This document shows positions 25,377-33,102 of a stretch of 46,191 bases of DNA, piece after piece. Below the pieces are notes generated by a model. It did not search any database. It saw only the letters and a program-made list of their open reading frames with translations, and was not told the origin of the DNA. How positions within the stretch are numbered: position 1 is the first letter of the stretch; each line of letters starts with the position of its first letter. The stretch is taken from NCBI RefSeq assembly GCF_000419765.1, contig NZ_ATTQ01000008.1, positions 305,923-352,113 of the forward strand, given 5' to 3'. The DNA comes from Rhizobium mongolense USDA 1844 (GTDB lineage Bacteria; Pseudomonadota; Alphaproteobacteria; Rhizobiales; Rhizobiaceae). The translations under genes and the position numbers were made by a program.

Positions 25377-27101
25377 TCAGTTCGACTGCCAGCTCTTGAC
25401 CAGTTCGTCGTAATTGACCGTTACCGGCTTCTCTTTCTCGTTCTCGACCTTCAATTGCGGAGCGAGGTTGCCCTTTGCGACGGCATCCTTGTTCCAGTAT
25501 TCGAGATCTTGCTCCTCAGCGAGCTTCGGTCCGATGTCGCCCTGAACGCCTGCGCGTTCCAGGCGCTGCAGGACCTTTTCCTGCTCGGCGCAAAGCGAAT
25601 CCATGGCTTCCTGCGCGGTCTTTGCTCCCGACGACGCATCGCCGATCGCCTGCCACCAAAGCTGTGCCAGCTTCGGATAGTCCGGAACGTTCGTACCGGT
25701 CGGCGACCACTGCACGCGGGCCGGCGAGCGGTAGAACTCGACCAGACCGCCGAGCTTCGGAGCGCGTTCGGTGAAGCTCTTGTCACGAATGGTGGACTCG
25801 CGAATGAACGTCAGCCCGACGTGGCTCTTCTTCACGTCGACCGTCTTCGACGTGACGAACTGAGCATAGAGCCAGGCAGCCTTGGCACGATCGTCCGGGG
25901 TCGACTTCATCAGCGTCCAGGAGCCGGCATCCTGGTACCCGAGCTTCATGCCGTCCTTCCAGTAGACGCCGTGCGGCGACGGGGCGAAGCGCCACTTCGG
26001 CGTGCCGTCCTCGTTCACGACCGGCAGGCCCTGCTTCACGAAGTCGGCGGTGAAGGCCGTGTAGGTAAACATCTGCTGGGCGATCTCACCCTGCGACGGA
26101 ACCGGGCCAGATTCGGAGAAGGTCATGCCCTGGGCTGCCGCCGGGGCGTAGGCCTTCATCCAATCCAGATACTTCTGGATCGAATAGACGGCTGCAGGAC
26201 CGTTGGTGTCGCCGCCGCGTGCGACGCAAGAGCCGACTGGACGCGAGTTCTCGTCGACCTTGATGCCCCATTCGTCAACCGGCTTGCCATTCGGAATGCC
26301 TTTGTCGCCGTTGCCGGCCATGGAGAGCCAGGCGTCGGTAAAGCGCCAGCCGAGCGACGGATCCTTCTTGCCGTAGTCCATGTGGCCATAGACCTTCTTA
26401 CCGCCGACCTCACGTCCGGTGAAGAATTCAGCGATGTCCTCATAGGCCGACCAGTTGACCGGCACGCCGAGATCGTAGCCGTACTTCGCCTTGAAGTCTG
26501 CCTTGTTCTTCTCGTCGTTGAACCAGTCGTAGCGGAACCAGTAGAGGTTCGCGAACTGCTGGTCGGGCAGCTGATAGAGCTTGCCGTCCGGCGCCGTCGT
26601 GAAGGACTTGCCGATGAAGTCGTCGATGTCGAGGTTGGGATTGGTGACGTCCTTCCCCTCGTTTGCCATGAAGTCGGTCAGACTGCGTGCCTGCTGATAG
26701 CGCCAGTGCGTACCGATGAGGTCCGAGTCGTTGATGTAGGCGTCGTAGATGTTTTCGCCTGACTGCATCTGCGTCTGCAGTTTTTCAACGACGTCGCCTT
26801 CGCCGATCAGATCGTGGGCGATCTTGATGCCGGTGATCGCGGTAAAGGCTGGTGCCAGAACCTTCGATTCATATTCGTGCGTGGTGATCGTTTCGGAGAC
26901 AACCTTGATGTCCATGCCGGCGAAAGGCTTTGCCGCATCGACGAACCACTGCATTTCCTTTTCCTGGTCCGCACGGGAAATCGTCGAGAGATCGCCGACT
27001 TCCTTGTCCAGAAACGCTTTCGCCTCATCCATGCCGGCATAGGCGGAACCCGCCATGGCCAGTAAGATGCCTGCTGTTGTCGCTAGTAAATGCCGTCGCA
27101 T
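25377..27101 (-). CDS. glpV: Glycerol ABC transporter periplasmic binding protein GlpV
   Basis: This is an unusually large periplasmic binding protein (574 residues) of the rhizobial glycerol importer. The signal peptide is residues 1-22 (cleavage after AYA). The sequence FVDAAKPFAGMDIKVVSETI, followed by IKIAHDLIGEGDVVEKLQTQ, is typical of the GlpV group. Most MalE-like proteins are 400-450 residues, and the extra length is normal for this group. It is the last gene of glpD-S-T-P-Q-U-V, 78 bp after glpU. GlpSTPQUV has been described in Rhizobium leguminosarum as the glycerol uptake system needed for competitive growth on glycerol. The assignment rests on protein similarity as I recall it plus the complete gene order. 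Confidence 0.92.
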   Translation of the reverse strand: MRRHLLATTAGILLAMAGSAYAGMDEAKAFLDKEVGDLSTISRADQEKEMQWFVDAAKPFAGMDIKVVSETITTHEYESKVLAPAFTAITGIKIAHDLIGEGDVVEKLQTQMQSGENIYDAYINDSDLIGTHWRYQQARSLTDFMANEGKDVTNPNLDIDDFIGKSFTTAPDGKLYQLPDQQFANLYWFRYDWFNDEKNKADFKAKYGYDLGVPVNWSAYEDIAEFFTGREVGGKKVYGHMDYGKKDPSLGWRFTDAWLSMAGNGDKGIPNGKPVDEWGIKVDENSRPVGSCVARGGDTNGPAAVYSIQKYLDWMKAYAPAAAQGMTFSESGPVPSQGEIAQQMFTYTAFTADFVKQGLPVVNEDGTPKWRFAPSPHGVYWKDGMKLGYQDAGSWTLMKSTPDDRAKAAWLYAQFVTSKTVDVKKSHVGLTFIRESTIRDKSFTERAPKLGGLVEFYRSPARVQWSPTGTNVPDYPKLAQLWWQAIGDASSGAKTAQEAMDSLCAEQEKVLQRLERAGVQGDIGPKLAEEQDLEYWNKDAVAKGNLAPQLKVENEKEKPVTVNYDELVKSWQSN

Positions 27102-27179
27102 AATATCCTCCCAGGGTTTGCGATTGCAGTCTTCACGTTTCAGGCGGCCAGTCCCCCGGCCATCTGTATTACCCTGCCG

Positions 27180-27461
27180 TCACACATAGCGGAACACGCC
27201 GATGGCGTAGACTACAGCGAGGGCAAGTGCCCACCACAGGTTGGGCCCGACAAGGCCCAGCCATGCGAGATGAATGAATGCTGCACCGAGCAGCGAAATG
27301 AAAAGCCGATCCCCGCGCGTCGTTTCGAAACGCAGCGCGCCGACCCGCGGCGAGCCCCCCGGCGCGAAATATTCCCACACGCTCATGCCGATCAGCAGCA
27401 CGAGGATCGTCAGGAAGAACAGTGCCGTGGGCAGCGTCCACGCCATCCAGGAAAAGTTCAT
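27180..27461 (-). CDS. glpU: Small membrane protein GlpU of the glycerol transporter
   Basis: This is a protein of 93 residues with three hydrophobic segments: about 5-28 (LPTALFFLTILVLLIGMSVW), 50-69 and 71-91. It also has the conserved central stretch PGGSPRVGALRFETTRGDRLF. It has no known catalytic or binding motif; in the rhizobial system glpU is an accessory membrane gene of unknown role. The start at 27461 has GAGGGAG upstream; longer readings of the frame lie opposite glpQ. It sits 11 bp after the glpQ stop, so it is co-transcribed and probably translated with the permeases. Confidence 0.85.
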   Translation of the reverse strand: MNFSWMAWTLPTALFFLTILVLLIGMSVWEYFAPGGSPRVGALRFETTRGDRLFISLLGAAFIHLAWLGLVGPNLWWALALAVVYAIGVFRYV

Positions 27462-27472
27462 ATCGATCTCCC

Positions 27473-28300
27473 TCAAACGCGTCCAAGAGCAAAGCCCTTG
27501 GCGATGTAGTTCCTGACGAAATAAATGACGAGGGCGCCCGGCACGATCGTCAGGACGCCGGCAGCAGCCAGTACACCCCAATCCATGCCGGCCGCCGAAA
27601 CGGTGCGCGTCATGATCGCCGAGATCGGCTTTGCAGCCGTGGTCGTCAGCGTACGGGCAAGCAGCAGTTCGACCCACGAAAACATGAAGCAGAAGAAGGC
27701 TGCGACGCCGATGCCGCTTGCGATCAACGGCATGAAGATCTTCACGAAGAAGCGCGGGAACGAATAGCCGTCGATATACGCAGTCTCGTCGATTTCCTTC
27801 GGCACACCCGACATGAAGCCTTCCAGAATCCACACGGCCAACGGCACGTTGAAAAGGCAATGCGCCAGAGCAACGGCAACATGCGTGTCGATGAGGCCGA
27901 ACGCCGAATAGAGCTGGAAGAAAGGAAGTGCGAAGACGGCCGGCGGTGCCATCCTGTTCGTCAGCAGCCAGAAGAACAGGTGTTTGTCGCCGAGAAACCG
28001 GTAGCGCGAGAAGGCGTAGGCCGCCGGCAGCGCCGCAAGCACCGAGATCACCGTGTTCATCACGACGTAGATGATGGAATTGATATAGCCATTATACCAG
28101 GAGGGATCGGTGAAGATCACCCTGTAGTTCCTGAGTGTCGCATTCTGCGGCCAGAGCGAGAAGGCGCCGGTGATCTCGGCATTCTCCTTGAAGCTCATAT
28201 TGATCAGCCAATAGATCGGCAGCAGCAGAAAGACGATATAGATCGTCGAGACGACCCAGGAGAAGTTGCCGGCGGGTTTGTATTTCATCGTGGTTTCCAT
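27473..28300 (-). CDS. glpQ: Glycerol ABC transporter permease GlpQ
   Basis: This is an inner-membrane permease of 275 residues with six predicted helices, MalG-like. The ATPase-docking EAA loop is EIDETAYIDGYSFPRFFVKI. The sequence MSFKENAEITGAFSLWP and TNRMAPPAVFALPF are typical of the glycerol permease group. The ATG at 28300 follows GAGGAGAGGG; another ATG four codons in is possible. It follows glpP with 10 bp between them and precedes glpU with 11 bp. Confidence 0.92.
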   Translation of the reverse strand: METTMKYKPAGNFSWVVSTIYIVFLLLPIYWLINMSFKENAEITGAFSLWPQNATLRNYRVIFTDPSWYNGYINSIIYVVMNTVISVLAALPAAYAFSRYRFLGDKHLFFWLLTNRMAPPAVFALPFFQLYSAFGLIDTHVAVALAHCLFNVPLAVWILEGFMSGVPKEIDETAYIDGYSFPRFFVKIFMPLIASGIGVAAFFCFMFSWVELLLARTLTTTAAKPISAIMTRTVSAAGMDWGVLAAAGVLTIVPGALVIYFVRNYIAKGFALGRV

Positions 28301-28310
28301 GACCCTCTCC

Positions 28311-29177
28311 TCATGAATTCGCGTCGCTGCTGGTCATGACCGTGTAGAATATCCACGAGAGCAGCAGGATGATCAGGAAGTAGACGATCGACATGGCGGC
28401 TGCAGGACCGAGGTCGAACTGGCCGACCGCCATCTTCACGAGATCGATGGAAAGGAATGTCGTGGAATTGCCCGGTCCGCCGCCGGTGACAACGAAGGGT
28501 TCTGTATAGATCATGAAGCTGTCCATGAAACGCAGGAGCACCGCAATCAGCAGCACGCGCTTCATTTTCGGCAACTGGATATAGCGGAAGACGGACCAAC
28601 GCGAAGCGCCGTCTATCTTCGCAGCTTGATAGTACGCCTCCGGGATCGAAACGAGACCGGCATAGCACAACAGCACGACAAGGCTCGTCCAATGCCAGAC
28701 ATCCATGATGATGATCGTGATCCACGCATCGATAGGGTCGCGGACATAGTTGTAGTCGAGCCCCATCGCTTCCAGGCTGTGGCCGAGCAGGCCGATATCG
28801 ACACGGCCGAAGACCTGCCAGATCGTGCCGACCACATTCCACGGGATGAGGAGGGGAAGCGCCATCAGCACGAGGCAGACGGGAACGCCAATGCCTTTTT
28901 TGGGCATGTTGAGCGCGATGAAGATGCCAAGCGGGATTTCAAGCGCCAGGATGATGAAGGAGAATAGCAGGTTTCGCTGCAGGGCCTCCCAGAAGCGGTC
29001 GGAATGCAGGATGTCGTCGAACCAGTCGGTGCCGGCCCAAAAGAACTCGTTGTTGCCGAAGGTGTCCTGAACGGAATAGTTCACGACCGTCATCAGCGGA
29101 ATGGCCGCCGAAAACGCGACGAGCAGCAATACCGGGAGGACGAGAAACCAGGCCTTGTTGTTCCAGGTCTTTTCCAT
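28311..29177 (-). CDS. glpP: Glycerol ABC transporter permease GlpP
   Basis: This is an inner-membrane permease of 288 residues with six predicted helices, MalF-like but without its large periplasmic insertion. The EAA-type loop reads SIPEAYYQAAKIDGASRWSV. The start at 29177 (MEKTWNNKAWF) is preceded by GGGAGGG; the frame runs nine codons further upstream into glpT without a better signal. Only 2 bp separate it from the glpT stop, indicating translational coupling. It forms the membrane channel with GlpQ. Confidence 0.92.
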   Translation of the reverse strand: MEKTWNNKAWFLVLPVLLLVAFSAAIPLMTVVNYSVQDTFGNNEFFWAGTDWFDDILHSDRFWEALQRNLLFSFIILALEIPLGIFIALNMPKKGIGVPVCLVLMALPLLIPWNVVGTIWQVFGRVDIGLLGHSLEAMGLDYNYVRDPIDAWITIIIMDVWHWTSLVVLLCYAGLVSIPEAYYQAAKIDGASRWSVFRYIQLPKMKRVLLIAVLLRFMDSFMIYTEPFVVTGGGPGNSTTFLSIDLVKMAVGQFDLGPAAAMSIVYFLIILLLSWIFYTVMTSSDANS

Positions 29178-29179
29178 GA

Positions 29180-30250
29180 TCAACCCTCCCTGCCGACCCG
29201 CCACGAACCGGCGTAGATGCTGATCGCATCCGGATCGAAGCTGACGCGCGCATCCGCTGGAATTTCCACATCTTCCGGCACGACGATGGCGATCGGCTGA
29301 TCCGCAAACCGTGCGCGAACGATTTTTTGCCTGCCAATATCCTCGACCTTCGAAATCGAGACGGGCATGCCGTCACGGCCGAGGCGGATGAATTCGGGAC
29401 GGATGCCAAGTTCGATCTTGGCCGCACCATTCGTTTTCGGCGCGTAGCCGAGATTGATCGTCTCACTGCCAATCTTGACGGTATTGCCGGCAACGTCCGC
29501 CGGCATGACATTCATCCCCGGCGAGCCAATGAAATAACCCACAAAGGTGTGGCTCGGGCGTTCGAATAGTTCCGCCGGCGTGCCGATCTGCACGATTTCT
29601 CCCTCATACATGACGACGACCTTCTCAGCGAAGGTCAGCGCCTCCGTCTGGTCGTGGGTCACATAGACCATCGTGAAACCGAACTGCTTGTGCAGCCGCT
29701 TCAGCTGCGACCGCAGCACCCATTTCATGTGCGGATCGATAACGGTCAGCGGTTCATCGAAGAGAATCGCGTTGACGTCGTTTCGCACCAGACCGCGGCC
29801 AAGTGAAATTTTCTGTTTCTGATCGGCCGTAAGCCGCTGCGCCTTGCGCTTGGCCCAGTCCGCAAGATCGATCATCTCGAGAATTTCGCGAACGCGCCGA
29901 TCGACGTCGGGCTCCGAAACACCCCGGTTGCGAAGCGGAAAAGCGAGATTGTCGTAGACCGTCATCGTGTCGTAGATGACGGGGAACTGGAAAACCTGCG
30001 CGATGTTGCGGGCTTGCGTCGATAGCATCGTTACGTCCTGGCCGCCGAACAGGATGCGCCCATGCGAAGGCTGAAGCAGACCGGAGATGATGTTGAGAAG
30101 CGTTGTCTTTCCGCATCCTGACGGACCAAGAAGCGCATATGCGCCGCCGTCGGTCCACTCATGATCGACTTCCTTCAGGGCATAGTCCTTGTCCGTCTTC
30201 GGATTGGGTCCGTAGGCGTGGCGGATATGGTCGAGCGTGATCCGTGCCAT
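29180..30250 (-). CDS. glpT: Glycerol ABC transporter ATPase GlpT, degenerate signature motif
   Basis: This is a MalK-type ATPase of 356 residues. Walker A is canonical (GPSGCGKT, 42-49), the Q-loop Gln88, Walker B Asp165-Glu166 and H-loop His199 (YVTHDQ) are intact. The ABC signature, however, reads LTADQ (140-144) instead of LSGGQ. The signature of one ATPase contacts the nucleotide bound by its partner, so this defect would damage the ATP site of GlpS, not its own. Its own Walker and H-loop residues would pair with the intact LSGGQ of GlpS. A C-terminal TOBE region follows (about 245-356). It lies 9 bp after glpS. The name follows the rhizobial operon and is not the E. coli glycerol-3-phosphate antiporter. 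Confidence 0.92.
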   Translation of the reverse strand: MARITLDHIRHAYGPNPKTDKDYALKEVDHEWTDGGAYALLGPSGCGKTTLLNIISGLLQPSHGRILFGGQDVTMLSTQARNIAQVFQFPVIYDTMTVYDNLAFPLRNRGVSEPDVDRRVREILEMIDLADWAKRKAQRLTADQKQKISLGRGLVRNDVNAILFDEPLTVIDPHMKWVLRSQLKRLHKQFGFTMVYVTHDQTEALTFAEKVVVMYEGEIVQIGTPAELFERPSHTFVGYFIGSPGMNVMPADVAGNTVKIGSETINLGYAPKTNGAAKIELGIRPEFIRLGRDGMPVSISKVEDIGRQKIVRARFADQPIAIVVPEDVEIPADARVSFDPDAISIYAGSWRVGREG

Positions 30251-30259
30251 TCTGTCCCC

Positions 30260-31339
30260 CTATGCCGCTAGCCGCGTGGCGGCGATGGCGCGGCCATTCT
30301 CGCCGAACGCCATCAGGTGACGCGTGTCCAGGAACACGTCGACATCCGTATCCGGCTCGATATCATGAATGCCGTGCGCTAGCATAACCCAGCGCACCCC
30401 TCCGTAATCCAGATGCACGAAGCTCTCGGAGCCGGTGATTTCGGAAATCTGCGTTCTGGCGCGAAGCTTGGGCGCATCAGCGGTCTGTGGTTCCAGCGCA
30501 AGATGATGCGGATGAAACGCGATGGTGACCGGACCGTCCGCGATTGCCGCAAGATGTGCCGGCACCGGAATACCGATTAGGCCACTATGGCGAAAGCTCG
30601 CGCCTGCCTTCGAAACCGAAATGAAATTCAGCGGTGGGTCCGCAAAGGTCTTGGCCGTCACCAGATCGGCGGGCCGGCGATAGACGGAAATCGTCGGACC
30701 GAATTGCGTCACGCTTCCCTGATTGAGGGTCGCGGTATTGCCGCCGAGCAGCAAGGCTTCCGAAGGTTCCGTCGTCGCATAGACGAAAATCGCGCCCGAC
30801 TGGGAAAATATCCTCGGCAGTTCCTGGCGCAGTTCCTCGCGCAGCTTGTAGTCGAGATTGGCAAGCGGTTCGTCGAGCAGCACCAGCCCTGCATTCTTGA
30901 CAAGGGCGCGCGCAAGCGCGGTCCGCTGCTGCTGCCCGCCCGACAGGTTGAGCGGAGTACGCTCGAGATAAGGTGTCAGCTTCAGGAGTTCTGCCGCCTT
31001 GCGCACTTCCACATCGATCGCCTTCGCGTCCCGGCCAGCGATCCTGAGCGGCGAGGCGATATTCTCATAGACGGACAATGCGGGGTAATTGATGAATTGC
31101 TGGTAGACCATCGCGACTTTGCGCTTCTGCACCGGCACGCCGGTCACATCGGAGCCATCGAAATGGATGGAGCCGCTGGTTGGACGGTCAAGTCCAGCCA
31201 TGAGGCGCATCAACGACGTCTTGCCGGAGAGCGTCGGTCCCAGCAGGACGTTCAGCGTACCCCGTTCGAGTATCAGATCGGTCGGGTGAATATGATATTC
31301 ACCACCGACCATCTTAGCGGCATTCCGCAATTCAAGCAT
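30260..31339 (-). CDS. glpS: Glycerol ABC transporter ATPase GlpS, H-loop histidine missing
   Basis: This is a MalK-type ATPase of 359 residues. Walker A is GPTLSGKT (34-41), Gln80 or 81 the Q-loop, the signature is a perfect LSGGQ (132-136), and Walker B is Asp156-Glu157. The H-loop, normally YVTHDQ, reads YATTEP (187-192), with Thr190 where the catalytic His is expected. GlpS therefore probably hydrolyses ATP poorly at its own site but supplies the working signature to GlpT. The complementary defects indicate an obligate GlpS-GlpT heterodimer. A TOBE domain occupies the C-terminal third. It is 42 bp after glpD and 9 bp before glpT. Confidence 0.92.
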   Translation of the reverse strand: MLELRNAAKMVGGEYHIHPTDLILERGTLNVLLGPTLSGKTSLMRLMAGLDRPTSGSIHFDGSDVTGVPVQKRKVAMVYQQFINYPALSVYENIASPLRIAGRDAKAIDVEVRKAAELLKLTPYLERTPLNLSGGQQQRTALARALVKNAGLVLLDEPLANLDYKLREELRQELPRIFSQSGAIFVYATTEPSEALLLGGNTATLNQGSVTQFGPTISVYRRPADLVTAKTFADPPLNFISVSKAGASFRHSGLIGIPVPAHLAAIADGPVTIAFHPHHLALEPQTADAPKLRARTQISEITGSESFVHLDYGGVRWVMLAHGIHDIEPDTDVDVFLDTRHLMAFGENGRAIAATRLAA

Positions 31340-31381
31340 TCCGGTTCCCGTGCCTCCTCACGACGGGGACGACATGGCGCT

Positions 31382-32899
31382 TCATCCCGCAAGTTGCGCA
31401 GGGATCGCGGCCATGTACTCCTCCAATTTCTGTACTTCATCCATTTGCAGATATAGCCCGTTCTTGGTCCTTCGCCACAGGATGTCTTGAGCGGTGACGG
31501 CCCATTCGTTTCGCACGAGATAGCGGACTTCGGCCTCGTAGAGATCGGAACCGAAGCAGTGGCCGAGATCGGCGATAGATTTAGCCTCTGCGAGCAGGCT
31601 TGCGGCACGCGTGCCGTAGCGGCGCACCAGCCGGCGGGCATGGGCCTCGGCAAGGAACGGATAGTGCGCTTTCAGCTTGCTCACCTCGGCCGCGTAGCCC
31701 TTGACCGGGAAATCGCCGCCCGGCAGATGGCTCCTCGCCGTCCACGGGCCGCCCTTCTTGCCGATCGCCTCGCCGATCTTTTCCAGCGCATGCTCCGACA
31801 GCCGCCGGTAGGTGGTCAGCTTGCCGCCGAAGACATTGAGCAGGGGTGCCTCGCCACCTTTGCCTTCGAGCTGCAGCACATAGTCGCGCGTCGCCTCCTG
31901 TGCCTTCGAGGCGCCGTCGTCATAGAGCGGCCGCACCGCCGAATAGCTCCAGACGATGTCGTCCGGGGTCACCGGCTCGTTGAAATATTCGCTGGCGGCG
32001 GCGCAAAGATAGCCGGTCTCCTCCGCGGAGATGCGCACGTCCTTGGGATCGCCGCTATAGTCACGGTCGGTAGTGCCGATCAGCGTGAAGTCGTCCTCGT
32101 AGGGGATGGCAAAGATGATGCGGTTGTCGGGGTTCTGGAAGAAATAGGCGCGCGGACCCTCGAACTTCTTCTTGACGACGATGTGGCTGCCCTGCACCAA
32201 CCGCACATGGCGGGCCTCGGTCTCGCCAAGGGCTGCACGCAGCACCTGGTCGACCCAGGGGCCGGCGGCATTGACCAGCATGCGGGCCTGATGCCGGCGC
32301 CTTTCGCCGGTCAGCATATCGCAGCTGTCGATTTCCCACAGGCCGTTCTCGCGCCGCGCCGCCACCACCTTGGTGCGCGGCATGATCAGCGCACCGCGGT
32401 CGGCGGCATCGCGGGCGTTGAGCACCACCAGGCGGGCATCGTCGACCCAGCCGTCGGAATATTCGAAGGCCTTGGCAAACACCGGCTTCAGCGGCCGGCC
32501 CGCCGGATCGCGGCGCAGGTTCAGCACCGCGGTCGGCGGCAAAAGCCTGCGGCCGCCAAGATGGTCGTAGAAAAACAGTCCCAGCCTGATCAGCCAGGCC
32601 GGCCGGATGCCGCCCTTGTGATAGGGCAGCACGAAGCGCAGCGGCCAGATGATGTGCGGCGCCATCGCCCACAGCATCTCGCGCTCCATCAGCGATTCGC
32701 GCACCAACCGGAACTCGTAATGCTCCAGATAGCGCAAGCCCCCATGGATCAGCTTCGTCGCCCCGGACGACGTGCCAGAGGCAAAGTCGCCCATCTCCGC
32801 CAGCGCCACCGAATAGCCGCGTCCAACAGCATCCCGGCAAATGCCGCAGCCGTTGATCCCGCCGCCAATCACGAAAAGGTCGTGATGTGTTTGGCCCAC
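31382..32899 (-). CDS. glpD: Glycerol-3-phosphate dehydrogenase (FAD-dependent, aerobic)
   Basis: This enzyme oxidises glycerol-3-phosphate to dihydroxyacetone phosphate and passes electrons to the quinone pool from the inner face of the membrane; 505 residues. The FAD-binding motif FVIGGGINGCG is at about residues 9-19, followed by FASGTSSGATKLIHGGLRYL, which is diagnostic for GlpD. The DAO_C domain occupies the last 120 residues. The start is taken as GTG 32899, with GGGGAGGGG 5 bp upstream; the open frame reaches back to 32977 but lacks family similarity there. It is the first gene of the operon, so its promoter region (32900-33000) drives all seven genes. A kinase to make the substrate is not in this window. 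Confidence 0.94.
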   Translation of the reverse strand: MGQTHHDLFVIGGGINGCGICRDAVGRGYSVALAEMGDFASGTSSGATKLIHGGLRYLEHYEFRLVRESLMEREMLWAMAPHIIWPLRFVLPYHKGGIRPAWLIRLGLFFYDHLGGRRLLPPTAVLNLRRDPAGRPLKPVFAKAFEYSDGWVDDARLVVLNARDAADRGALIMPRTKVVAARRENGLWEIDSCDMLTGERRRHQARMLVNAAGPWVDQVLRAALGETEARHVRLVQGSHIVVKKKFEGPRAYFFQNPDNRIIFAIPYEDDFTLIGTTDRDYSGDPKDVRISAEETGYLCAAASEYFNEPVTPDDIVWSYSAVRPLYDDGASKAQEATRDYVLQLEGKGGEAPLLNVFGGKLTTYRRLSEHALEKIGEAIGKKGGPWTARSHLPGGDFPVKGYAAEVSKLKAHYPFLAEAHARRLVRRYGTRAASLLAEAKSIADLGHCFGSDLYEAEVRYLVRNEWAVTAQDILWRRTKNGLYLQMDEVQKLEEYMAAIPAQLAG

Positions 32900-32942
32900 T
32901 TTACCCCTCCCCGTGCGCCGTCGTCGATTTGCGCAACAGCAC

Positions 32943-32995
32943 AAATCGAAACTTTTTGAAGTAAAAACGAAAACCATTCGCGTGTCAAACGAATG
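32943..32995. promoter_or_regulatory. Upstream region of the glp operon with phased CGAA repeats, putative GlpR sites
   Basis: Three similar A-rich elements, AAATCGAAAC (32943-32952), AAAACGAAAA (centre CG at 32968) and CAAACGAATG (centre CG at 32990), recur with 21- and 22-bp spacing, two helical turns apart. The last forms an inverted repeat with CATTCG at 32975-32980. DeoR-family GlpR repressors commonly bind repeated TTTCG/CGAAA elements, so this looks like an operator array for a GlpR encoded elsewhere. The repeats are seen; the binding protein is inferred. Confidence 0.5.
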
Positions 32996-33018
32996 TTTCT
33001 CGCATCAAGGAAGGATAA

Positions 33019-33048
33019 GAAAAAGCCGCCACCCGATCGGGCAGCGGC
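33019..33048 (-). terminator. Rho-independent terminator of the AraC-linked sugar operon
   Basis: On the minus strand the sequence reads GCCGC, then a self-complementary core around CCCGATCGGG, then GCGGC and a run of five T residues. It lies 55 bp beyond the stop of the oxidoreductase-AKR fusion gene, exactly where that operon should end, and before the glp promoter region. Confidence 0.75.
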
Positions 33049-33102
33049 GCACTATGAAGCGGATGAAAGTGCAGGAAACCCGGCACGAACCAGGCTGATT
33101 TC

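Noticed and set aside
31487..32959. A 490-codon plus-strand open frame opposite glpD
   Set aside because: glpD is unmistakable from its FAD motif and full length; the opposite frame has no recognisable similarity.
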